Shown here: piece after piece, positions 13,544 through 25,290 of the stretch
How the letters are laid out: each line of letters opens with the position of its first letter
Position numbering within the stretch: the first letter of the stretch is position 1
Assembly: GCA_039105265.1 (NCBI GenBank)
Contig: JAPFFF010000202.1
Location: 1-31,567 of the forward strand
DNA from: Tritrichomonas musculus
Lineage: Eukaryota > Parabasalia > Tritrichomonadida > Tritrichomonadidae
Length of the DNA stretch: 31,567 nucleotides
Direction: 5' to 3'
Position numbers and translations under genes: made by a program
Notes under the pieces: model-generated
The model's input: only the letters and a program-made list of their open reading frames with translations
Told to the model about the DNA's origin: nothing
Database searches by the model: none

Positions 13544-15519
13544 CATCAGATTCAACGAGAACTACAGTTGAATCATCAGATTCAACGAGAACTGCAGTTG
13601 AATCATCAGATTCAACGAGAACTACAGTTGAATCATCAGATTCAACGAGAACTGCAGTTGAATCATCAGATGCAACGAGAACTACAGTTGAATCATCAGA
13701 TTCAACGAGAACTGCAGTTGAATCATCAGATGCAACGACAACTGCAGTTGAATCATCAGATGCAACGACAACTGCAGTTGAATCATCAGATGCAACGAGA
13801 ACTGCAGTTGAATCATCAGATGCAACGAGAACTGCAGTTTAATAATAAGATTCAACGAGAACTGCAGTTGAATCATCAGATGAAACAAGAACTGCAGTTG
13901 AATCATCAGATGCAACAAGAACTGCAGTTGAATCATCAGATTCAACGAGAACTGCAGTTGAATCATCAGATTCAACGAGAACTGCAGTTGAACCATCAGA
14001 TTCAACGAGAACTACAGTTGAATCATCAGATTCAACGAGAACTGCAGTTGAATCATCAGATTCAACGAGAACTACAGTTGAATCATCAGATTCAACGAGA
14101 ACTGCAGTTGAATCATCAGATGCAACGAGAACTACAGTTGAATCATCAGATTCAACGAGAACTGCAGTTGAATCATCAGATGCAACGACAACTGCAGTTG
14201 AATCATCAGATGCAACGACAACTGCAGTTGAATCATCAGATTCAACGAGAACTGCAGTTGAATCATCAGATGCAACGAGAACTGCAGTTGAATCATCAGA
14301 TTCAACGAGAACTGCAGTTGAATCATCAGATGCAACAAGAACTGCAGTTGAATCATCAGATTCAACGAGAACTGCAGTTGAATCATCAGATGCAACGAGA
14401 ACTGCAGTTGAATCATCAGATGCAACGAGAACTGCAGTTGAATCATCAGATGCAACGAGAACTGCAGTTGAATCATCAGATGCAACGAGAACTGCAGTTT
14501 AATAATAAGATTCAACAAGAACTGCAGTTTAATCATAAGATTCAACGAGAACTGCAGTTTAATCATAAGATTCAACGAGAACTGCAGTTTAATAATAAGA
14601 TTCAACAAGAACTGCAGTTGAATCATCAGATGCAACGAGAACTGCAGTTGAATCATCAGATTCAACGAGAACTGCAGTTGAATCATCAGATGCAACGAGA
14701 ACTGCAGTTGAATCATCAGATGCAACGAGAACTGCAGTTGAATCATCAGATTCAACGAGAACTGCAGTTGAATCATCAGATGCAACGAGAACTGCAGTTG
14801 AACCATCAGATTCAACGAGAACTGCAGTTGAATCATCAGATGCAACGAGAACTACAGTTGAATCATCAGATTCAACGAGAACTGCAGTTGAATCATCAGA
14901 TGCAACGAGAACTACAGTTGAATCATCAGATTCAACGAGAACTGCAGTTGAATCATCAGATGCAACAAGAACTGCAGTTGAATCATCAGATTCAACGAGA
15001 ACTGCAGTTGAATCATCAGATTCAACGAGAACTGCAGTTGAACCATCAGATTCAACGAGAACTACAGTTGAATCATCAGATTCAACGAGAACTGCAGTTG
15101 AATCATCAGATTCAACGAGAACTACAGTTGAATCATCAGATTCAACGAGAACTGCAGTTGAATCATCAGATGCAACGAGAACTACAGTTGAATCATCAGA
15201 TTCAACGAGAACTGCAGTTGAATCATCAGATGCAACGACAACTGCAGTTGAATCATCAGATGCAACGACAACTGCAGTTGAATCATCAGATTCAACGAGA
15301 ACTGCAGTTGAATCATCAGATGCAACGAGAACTGCAGTTGAATCATCAGATTCAACGAGAACTGCAGTTTAATAATAAGATGAAACAAGAACTGCAGTTG
15401 AATCATCAGATGCAACGAGAACTGCAGTTGAATCATCAGATGCAACGAGAACTGCAGTTGAATCATCAGATGCAACGACAACTGCAGTTGAATCATCAGA
15501 TGCAACGAGAACTGCAGTT
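13544..15519. repeat. Large duplicate, pairs with 21884-23859
   Basis: Line-by-line comparison at an 8,340-bp offset gives one visible difference over about 1.98 kb: TTCAACAAGA in the unit at 14581 against TGCAACAAGA in the unit at 22921. The match stops at unit 13531 on the left (T13C difference) and unit 15511 on the right. Confidence 0.85.
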
Positions 15520-16140
15520 GAATCATCAGATGCAACGAGAACTGCAGTTTAATAATAAGATGAAACAAGAACTGCAGTTGAATCATCAGATGCAACGACA
15601 ACTGCAGTTGAATCATCAGATGCAACGACAACTGCAGTTGAATCATCAGATGCAACGACAACTGCAGTTGAATCATCAGATTCAACGAGAACTGCAGTTG
15701 AATCATCAGATGCAACGAGAACTGCAGTTAAATAATAAGATGCAACGAGAACTACAGTTGAATCATCAGATGCAACGAGAACTGCAGTTGAATCATCAGA
15801 TGCAACGAGAACTACAGTTGAATCATCAGATTCAACGAGAACTGCAGTTGAATCATCAGATGCAACGAGAACTGCAGTTGAATCATCAGATGCAACGACA
15901 ACTGCAGTTGAATCATCAGATGCAACGACAACTGCAGTTGAATCATCAGATGCAACGACAACTGCAGTTGAATCATCAGATGCAACGAGAACTACAGTTG
16001 AATCATCAGATTCAACGAGAACTGCAGTTGAACCATCAGATTCAACGAGAACTGCAGTTGAACCATCAGATTCAACGAGAACTGCAGTTGAATCATCAGA
16101 TGCAACGAGAACTGCAGTTGAATCATCAGATGCAACGAGA

Positions 16141-16987
16141 ACTGCAGTTAAATAATAAGATGCAACAAGAACTGCAGTTGAATCATCAGATGCAACGAGA
16201 ACTGCAGTTGAATCATCAGATGCAACGAGAACTGCAGTTGAATCATCAGATGCAGCGAGAACTGCAGTTGAATCATCAGATTCAACGAGAACTGCAGTTG
16301 AATCATCAGATTCAACGAGAACTGCAGTTGAATCATCAGATGCAACGAGAACTGCAGTTGAATCATCAGATGCAACGAGAACTGCAGTTGAATCATCAGA
16401 TTCAACGAGAACTGCAGTTGAATCATCAGATTCAACGAGAACTGCAGTTGAATCATCAGATTCAACGAGAACTGCAGTTGAATCATCAGATGCAACGAGA
16501 ACTGCAGTTGAATCATCAGATTCAACGACAACTGCAGTTGAACCATCAGATTCAACGAGAACTGCAGTTGAATCATCAGATGCAACGAGAACTGCAGTTG
16601 AATCATCAGATGCAACGAGAACTGCAGTTGAATCATCAGATTCAACGAGAACTGCAGTTGAATCATCAGATGCAACGAGAACTGCAGTTGAATCATCAGA
16701 TTCAACGAGAACTGCAGTTGAACCATCAGATTCAACGAGAACTGCAGTTGAATCATCAGATGCAACGAGAACTGCAGTTGAATCATCAGATGCAACGAGA
16801 ACTGCAGTTTAATAATAAGATGCAACGAGAACTGCAGTTGAATCATCAGATGCAACGAGAACTGCAGTTGAATCATCAGATGCAACGAGAACTGCAGTTG
16901 AATCATCAGATGCAGCGAGAACTGCAGTTTAATAATAAGATGAAACAAGAACTGCAGTTGAATCATCAGATGCAACGAGAACTGTAG
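16141..16987 (+). repeat. CTGTAG-ending cassette, copy 2
   Basis: This run matches copy 1 at an 11,040-bp offset. Its first unit has A rather than T at unit position 10, and the internal unit at 16381 lacks G4A. It ends with the same CTGTAG unit at 16981. Confidence 0.85.
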
Positions 16988-17786
16988 TTGAATCATCAGA
17001 TGCAACGAGAACTGCAGTTGAATCATCAGATGCAACGAGAACTGCAGTTGAATCATCAGATGCAGCGAGAACTGCAGTTGAATCATCAGATTCAACGACA
17101 ACTGCAGTTGAACCATCAGATGCAACAAGAACTGCAGTTGAATCATCAGATGCAACGAGAACTGCAGTTGAATCATCAGATGCAACGAGAACTGCAGTTG
17201 AATCATCAGATGCAGCGAGAACTGCAGTTGAATCATCAGATTCAACGAGAACTGCAGTTGAATCATCAGATTCAACGAGAACTGCAGTTGAATCATCAGA
17301 TTCAACGAGAACTGCAGTTGAATCATCAGATTCAACGAGAACTGCAGTTGAATCATCAGATTCAACGAGAACTGCAGTTGAATCATCAGATGCAACGAGA
17401 ACTGCAGTTGAACCATCAGATTCAACGAGAACTGCAGTTGAATCATCAGATGCAACGAGAACTACAGTTGAATCATCAGATTCAACGAGAACTGCAGTTG
17501 AATCATCAGATGCAACGAGAACTACAGTTGAATCATCAGATGCAACGAGAACTGCAGTTGAATCATCAGATGCAACGAGAACTGCAGTTGAATCATCAGA
17601 TGCAACGAGAACTGCAGTTGAACCATCAGATTCAACGAGAACTGCAGTTGAATCATCAGATGCAACGAGAACTACAGTTGAATCATCAGATTCAACGAGA
17701 ACTGCAGTTGAATCATCAGATGCAACGAGAACTACAGTTGAATCATCAGATTCAACGAGAACTGCAGTTGAATCATCAGATGCAAC
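16168..17786. repeat. Large duplicate, pairs with 20188-21806
   Basis: At a 4,020-bp offset no difference was seen over 1,619 bp. To the left, matching resumes at a 4,080-bp offset (for example 15601-16140 with 19681-20220), so the downstream copy lacks two units present at 16141-16200. Confidence 0.86.
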
Positions 17787-20187
17787 GAGAACTGCAGTTG
17801 AATCATCAGATGCAACGAGAACTACAGTTGAATCATCAGATTCAACGAGAACTGCAGTTGAATCATCAGATGCAACGACAACTGCAGTTGAATCATCAGA
17901 TGCAACGACAACTGCAGTTGAATCATCAGATTCAACGAGAACTGCAGTTGAATCATCAGATGCAACGAGAACTGCAGTTAAATAATAAGATGCAACGAGA
18001 ACTACAGTTGAATCATCAGATGCAACGAGAACTGCAGTTGAATCATCAGATTCAACGAGAACTGCAGTTGAATCATCAGATGCAACGAGAACTGCAGTTG
18101 AATCATCAGATGCAACGAGAACTACAGTTGAATCATCAGATTCAACGAGAACTGCAGTTGAATCATCAGATGCAACGACAACTGCAGTTGAATCATCAGA
18201 TGCAACGACAACTGCAGTTGAATCATCAGATTCAACGAGAACTGCAGTTGAATCATCAGATGCAACGAGAACTGCAGTTAAATAATAAGATGCAACGAGA
18301 ACTACAGTTGAATCATCAGATGCAACGAGAACTGCAGTTGAATCATCAGATGCAACGAGAACTACAGTTGAATCATCAGATTCAACGAGAACTGCAGTTG
18401 AATCATCAGATGCAACGAGAACTGCAGTTGAATCATCAGATGCAACGACAACTGCAGTTGAATCATCAGATGCAACGACAACTGCAGTTGAATCATCAGA
18501 TGCAACGACAACTGCAGTTGAATCATCAGATGCAACGAGAACTACAGTTGAATCATCAGATTCAACGAGAACTGCAGTTGAACCATCAGATTCAACGAGA
18601 ACTGCAGTTGAACCATCAGATTCAACGAGAACTGCAGTTGAATCATCAGATGCAACGAGAACTGCAGTTGAATCATCAGATGCAACGAGAACTGCAGTTA
18701 AATAATAAGATGCAACAAGAACTGCAGTTGAATCATCAGATGCAACGAGAACTGCAGTTGAATCATCAGATGCAACGAGAACTGCAGTTGAATCATCAGA
18801 TGCAGCGAGAACTGCAGTTGAATCATCAGATTCAACGAGAACTGCAGTTGAATCATCAGATGCAACAAGAACTGCAGTTGAATCATCAGATGCAACGAGA
18901 ACTACAGTTGAATCATCAGATTCAACGAGAACTGCAGTTGAATCATCAGATGCAACGAGAACTGCAGTTGAATCATCAGATGCAACAAGAACTGCAGTTG
19001 AATCATCAGATGCAACGAGAACTACAGTTGAATCATCAGATTCAACGAGAACTGCAGTTGAATCATCAGATGCAACAAGAACTGCAGTTGAATCATCAGA
19101 TTCAACGAGAACTGCAGTTGAATCATCAGATGCAACAAGAACTGCAGTTGAATCATCAGATGCAGCGAGAACTGCAGTTGAATCATCAGATTCAACGAGA
19201 ACTGCAGTTGAATCATCAGATGCAACAAGAACTGCAGTTGAATCATCAGATGCAACGAGAACTACAGTTGAATCATCAGATTCAACGAGAACTGCAGTTG
19301 AATCATCAGATGCAACAAGAACTGCAGTTGAATCATCAGATGCAACGAGAACTACAGTTGAATCATCAGATTCAACGAGAACTGCAGTTGAATCATCAGA
19401 TGCAACGACAACTGCAGTTGAATCATCAGATGCAACGACAACTGCAGTTGAATCATCAGATTCAACGAGAACTGCAGTTGAATCATCAGATGCAACGAGA
19501 ACTGCAGTTAAATAATAAGATGCAACGAGAACTACAGTTGAATCATCAGATGCAACGAGAACTGCAGTTGAATCATCAGATTCAACGAGAACTGCAGTTG
19601 AATCATCAGATGCAACGAGAACTGCAGTTGAATCATCAGATGCAACGAGAACTACAGTTGAATCATCAGATTCAACGAGAACTGCAGTTGAATCATCAGA
19701 TGCAACGACAACTGCAGTTGAATCATCAGATGCAACGACAACTGCAGTTGAATCATCAGATTCAACGAGAACTGCAGTTGAATCATCAGATGCAACGAGA
19801 ACTGCAGTTAAATAATAAGATGCAACGAGAACTACAGTTGAATCATCAGATGCAACGAGAACTGCAGTTGAATCATCAGATGCAACGAGAACTACAGTTG
19901 AATCATCAGATTCAACGAGAACTGCAGTTGAATCATCAGATGCAACGAGAACTGCAGTTGAATCATCAGATGCAACGACAACTGCAGTTGAATCATCAGA
20001 TGCAACGACAACTGCAGTTGAATCATCAGATGCAACGACAACTGCAGTTGAATCATCAGATGCAACGAGAACTACAGTTGAATCATCAGATTCAACGAGA
20101 ACTGCAGTTGAACCATCAGATTCAACGAGAACTGCAGTTGAACCATCAGATTCAACGAGAACTGCAGTTGAATCATCAGATGCAACG

Positions 20188-21806
20188 AGAACTGCAGTTG
20201 AATCATCAGATGCAACGAGAACTGCAGTTGAATCATCAGATGCAACGAGAACTGCAGTTGAATCATCAGATGCAGCGAGAACTGCAGTTGAATCATCAGA
20301 TTCAACGAGAACTGCAGTTGAATCATCAGATTCAACGAGAACTGCAGTTGAATCATCAGATGCAACGAGAACTGCAGTTGAATCATCAGATGCAACGAGA
20401 ACTGCAGTTGAATCATCAGATTCAACGAGAACTGCAGTTGAATCATCAGATTCAACGAGAACTGCAGTTGAATCATCAGATTCAACGAGAACTGCAGTTG
20501 AATCATCAGATGCAACGAGAACTGCAGTTGAATCATCAGATTCAACGACAACTGCAGTTGAACCATCAGATTCAACGAGAACTGCAGTTGAATCATCAGA
20601 TGCAACGAGAACTGCAGTTGAATCATCAGATGCAACGAGAACTGCAGTTGAATCATCAGATTCAACGAGAACTGCAGTTGAATCATCAGATGCAACGAGA
20701 ACTGCAGTTGAATCATCAGATTCAACGAGAACTGCAGTTGAACCATCAGATTCAACGAGAACTGCAGTTGAATCATCAGATGCAACGAGAACTGCAGTTG
20801 AATCATCAGATGCAACGAGAACTGCAGTTTAATAATAAGATGCAACGAGAACTGCAGTTGAATCATCAGATGCAACGAGAACTGCAGTTGAATCATCAGA
20901 TGCAACGAGAACTGCAGTTGAATCATCAGATGCAGCGAGAACTGCAGTTTAATAATAAGATGAAACAAGAACTGCAGTTGAATCATCAGATGCAACGAGA
21001 ACTGTAGTTGAATCATCAGATGCAACGAGAACTGCAGTTGAATCATCAGATGCAACGAGAACTGCAGTTGAATCATCAGATGCAGCGAGAACTGCAGTTG
21101 AATCATCAGATTCAACGACAACTGCAGTTGAACCATCAGATGCAACAAGAACTGCAGTTGAATCATCAGATGCAACGAGAACTGCAGTTGAATCATCAGA
21201 TGCAACGAGAACTGCAGTTGAATCATCAGATGCAGCGAGAACTGCAGTTGAATCATCAGATTCAACGAGAACTGCAGTTGAATCATCAGATTCAACGAGA
21301 ACTGCAGTTGAATCATCAGATTCAACGAGAACTGCAGTTGAATCATCAGATTCAACGAGAACTGCAGTTGAATCATCAGATTCAACGAGAACTGCAGTTG
21401 AATCATCAGATGCAACGAGAACTGCAGTTGAACCATCAGATTCAACGAGAACTGCAGTTGAATCATCAGATGCAACGAGAACTACAGTTGAATCATCAGA
21501 TTCAACGAGAACTGCAGTTGAATCATCAGATGCAACGAGAACTACAGTTGAATCATCAGATGCAACGAGAACTGCAGTTGAATCATCAGATGCAACGAGA
21601 ACTGCAGTTGAATCATCAGATGCAACGAGAACTGCAGTTGAACCATCAGATTCAACGAGAACTGCAGTTGAATCATCAGATGCAACGAGAACTACAGTTG
21701 AATCATCAGATTCAACGAGAACTGCAGTTGAATCATCAGATGCAACGAGAACTACAGTTGAATCATCAGATTCAACGAGAACTGCAGTTGAATCATCAGA
21801 TGCAAC
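20188..21806. repeat. Large duplicate, pairs with 16168-17786
   Basis: This copy is identical, as far as read, to 16168-17786. It ends where the unit at 21781 carries G27A and the unit at 17761 does not. A third, slightly diverged copy lies at about 28951-30566. Confidence 0.86.
20191..21007 (+). repeat. CTGTAG-ending cassette, copy 3 (short left end)
   Basis: This matches copy 2 from 16171 onward at a 4,020-bp offset. The GTTAAATAATAAGA marker unit and one neighbour are absent at the left. It ends with CTGTAG at 21001. Confidence 0.85.
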
Positions 21807-22179
21807 AAGAACTGCAGTTGAATCATCAGATGCAACGACAACTGCAGTTGAATCATCAGATTCAACGAGAACTGCAGTTGAACCATCAGATTCAACGAGA
21901 ACTACAGTTGAATCATCAGATTCAACGAGAACTGCAGTTGAATCATCAGATTCAACGAGAACTACAGTTGAATCATCAGATTCAACGAGAACTGCAGTTG
22001 AATCATCAGATGCAACGAGAACTACAGTTGAATCATCAGATTCAACGAGAACTGCAGTTGAATCATCAGATGCAACGACAACTGCAGTTGAATCATCAGA
22101 TGCAACGACAACTGCAGTTGAATCATCAGATGCAACGAGAACTGCAGTTGAATCATCAGATGCAACGAGAACTGCAGTT
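20959..22179 (+). other. Stop-free stretch without any start codon, alternative plus frame
   Basis: In the frame starting at position 1 the unit reads TAVESSDATR (A/S, R/T and E-S/E-P variants). This is the longest stop-free run I found in that frame, 407 codons. It has no ATG, GTG or TTG, so start-based ORF callers cannot report it. It is bounded by TAATAATAA units at 20941 and 22171. The frame is broken in every such unit across the window, so it is unlikely to be coding. Confidence 0.1.
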
Positions 22180-23859
22180 TAATAATAAGATTCAACGAGA
22201 ACTGCAGTTGAATCATCAGATGAAACAAGAACTGCAGTTGAATCATCAGATGCAACAAGAACTGCAGTTGAATCATCAGATTCAACGAGAACTGCAGTTG
22301 AATCATCAGATTCAACGAGAACTGCAGTTGAACCATCAGATTCAACGAGAACTACAGTTGAATCATCAGATTCAACGAGAACTGCAGTTGAATCATCAGA
22401 TTCAACGAGAACTACAGTTGAATCATCAGATTCAACGAGAACTGCAGTTGAATCATCAGATGCAACGAGAACTACAGTTGAATCATCAGATTCAACGAGA
22501 ACTGCAGTTGAATCATCAGATGCAACGACAACTGCAGTTGAATCATCAGATGCAACGACAACTGCAGTTGAATCATCAGATTCAACGAGAACTGCAGTTG
22601 AATCATCAGATGCAACGAGAACTGCAGTTGAATCATCAGATTCAACGAGAACTGCAGTTGAATCATCAGATGCAACAAGAACTGCAGTTGAATCATCAGA
22701 TTCAACGAGAACTGCAGTTGAATCATCAGATGCAACGAGAACTGCAGTTGAATCATCAGATGCAACGAGAACTGCAGTTGAATCATCAGATGCAACGAGA
22801 ACTGCAGTTGAATCATCAGATGCAACGAGAACTGCAGTTTAATAATAAGATTCAACAAGAACTGCAGTTTAATCATAAGATTCAACGAGAACTGCAGTTT
22901 AATCATAAGATTCAACGAGAACTGCAGTTTAATAATAAGATGCAACAAGAACTGCAGTTGAATCATCAGATGCAACGAGAACTGCAGTTGAATCATCAGA
23001 TTCAACGAGAACTGCAGTTGAATCATCAGATGCAACGAGAACTGCAGTTGAATCATCAGATGCAACGAGAACTGCAGTTGAATCATCAGATTCAACGAGA
23101 ACTGCAGTTGAATCATCAGATGCAACGAGAACTGCAGTTGAACCATCAGATTCAACGAGAACTGCAGTTGAATCATCAGATGCAACGAGAACTACAGTTG
23201 AATCATCAGATTCAACGAGAACTGCAGTTGAATCATCAGATGCAACGAGAACTACAGTTGAATCATCAGATTCAACGAGAACTGCAGTTGAATCATCAGA
23301 TGCAACAAGAACTGCAGTTGAATCATCAGATTCAACGAGAACTGCAGTTGAATCATCAGATTCAACGAGAACTGCAGTTGAACCATCAGATTCAACGAGA
23401 ACTACAGTTGAATCATCAGATTCAACGAGAACTGCAGTTGAATCATCAGATTCAACGAGAACTACAGTTGAATCATCAGATTCAACGAGAACTGCAGTTG
23501 AATCATCAGATGCAACGAGAACTACAGTTGAATCATCAGATTCAACGAGAACTGCAGTTGAATCATCAGATGCAACGACAACTGCAGTTGAATCATCAGA
23601 TGCAACGACAACTGCAGTTGAATCATCAGATTCAACGAGAACTGCAGTTGAATCATCAGATGCAACGAGAACTGCAGTTGAATCATCAGATTCAACGAGA
23701 ACTGCAGTTTAATAATAAGATGAAACAAGAACTGCAGTTGAATCATCAGATGCAACGAGAACTGCAGTTGAATCATCAGATGCAACGAGAACTGCAGTTG
23801 AATCATCAGATGCAACGACAACTGCAGTTGAATCATCAGATGCAACGAGAACTGCAGTT
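21884..23859. repeat. Large duplicate, pairs with 13544-15519
   Basis: This is the second copy at an 8,340-bp offset, with one visible substitution in about 1.98 kb. It overlaps the left part of the 2,610-bp tandem duplication, so part of the block exists in three copies. Confidence 0.85.
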
Positions 23860-25290
23860 TAATAATAAGATGAAACAAGAACTGCAGTTGAATCATCAGA
23901 TGCAACGACAACTGCAGTTGAATCATCAGATGCAACGAGAACTGCAGTTGAATCATCAGATGCAACGACAACTGCAGTTGAATCATCAGATTCAACGAGA
24001 ACTGCAGTTGAATCATCAGATTCAACGAGAACTGCAGTTGAATCATCAGATGCAACGAGAACTGCAGTTGAATCATCAGATGCAACGAGAACTACAGTTG
24101 AATCATCAGATTCAACGAGAACTGCAGTTGAACCATCAGATTCAACGAGAACTGCAGTTGAACCATCAGATTCAACGAGAACTGCAGTTGAATCATCAGA
24201 TGCAACGAGAACTGCAGTTGAATCATCAGATGCAACGAGAACTGCAGTTTAATAATAAGATGCAACAAGAACTGCAGTTGAATCATCAGATGCAACGAGA
24301 ACTGCAGTTGAATCATCAGATGCAACGAGAACTGCAGTTGAATCATCAGATGCAGCGAGAACTGCAGTTGAATCATCAGATTCAACGAGAACTGCAGTTG
24401 AATCATCAGATTCAACGAGAACTGCAGTTGAATCATCAGATGCAACGAGAACTGCAGTTGAATCATCAGATGCAACGAGAACTACAGTTGAATCATCAGA
24501 TTCAACGAGAACTGCAGTTGAATCATCAGATTCAACGAGAACTGCAGTTGAATCATCAGATTCAACGAGAACTGCAGTTGAATCATCAGATGCAACGAGA
24601 ACTGCAGTTGAATCATCAGATTCAACGACAACTGCAGTTGAACCATCAGATTCAACGAGAACTGCAGTTGAATCATCAGATGCAACGAGAACTGCAGTTG
24701 AATCATCAGATGCAACGAGAACTGCAGTTGAATCATCAGATTCAACGAGAACTGCAGTTGAATCATCAGATGCAACGAGAACTGCAGTTGAATCATCAGA
24801 TTCAACGAGAACTGCAGTTGAACCATCAGATTCAACGAGAACTGCAGTTGAATCATCAGATGCAACGAGAACTGCAGTTGAATCATCAGATGCAACGAGA
24901 ACTGCAGTTTAATAATAAGATGCAACGAGAACTGCAGTTGAATCATCAGATGCAACGAGAACTGCAGTTGAATCATCAGATGCAACGAGAACTGCAGTTG
25001 AATCATCAGATGCAGCGAGAACTGCAGTTTAATAATAAGATGAAACAAGAACTGCAGTTGAATCATCAGATGCAACGAGAACTGTAGTTGAATCATCAGA
25101 TGCAACGAGAACTGCAGTTGAATCATCAGATGCAACGAGAACTGCAGTTGAATCATCAGATGCAGCGAGAACTGCAGTTGAATAATAAGATGAAACAAGA
25201 ACTGCAGTTGAATCATCAGATGCAACGAGAACTGCAGTTGAATCATCAGATGCAACGAGAACTGCAGTTGAATCATCAGATGCAGCGAGA
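22681..25290. repeat. 2,610-bp tandem duplication, left copy (87 units)
   Basis: Every marker unit recurs 2,610 bp downstream: the TTTAATCATAAGA pair (22861 to 25471), the TGAAAC units (23701 to 26311, 23851 to 26461) and the CTGTAG unit (25081 to 27691). The only difference noticed is at 25180 (G) against 27790 (T). Confidence 0.9.
24241..25087 (+). repeat. CTGTAG-ending cassette, copy 4
   Basis: This carries the same unit order as copy 1, including T at unit position 10 of the first unit and G4A at 24481. It lies inside the left copy of the 2,610-bp tandem duplication. Confidence 0.86.

Larger units (their letters stand above)
6140..16987 (+). other. Longest open reading frame (3,615 codons), coding status doubtful
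   Basis: This is the same decapeptide frame as at 8-5947, running 10,848 bp from the ATG right after the TAG at 6137-6139 to the TAG of the second CTGTAG cassette. It spans both A-type and B-type domains with no frame change. Its start is a chance ATG that recurs in every G22 unit, with no special context. Residue variants are conservative in part (M/I, E/Q, R/Q), but the same changes can be read as neutral satellite drift. I would not annotate a protein here without transcript or peptide evidence. Confidence 0.15.

Noticed and set aside
20959-22179. Protein gene in the TAVESSDATR frame
   Set aside because: The frame has no start codon, is repeatedly closed by TAATAATAA units, and its variable positions favour first and second codon positions, opposite to what coding constraint would give.
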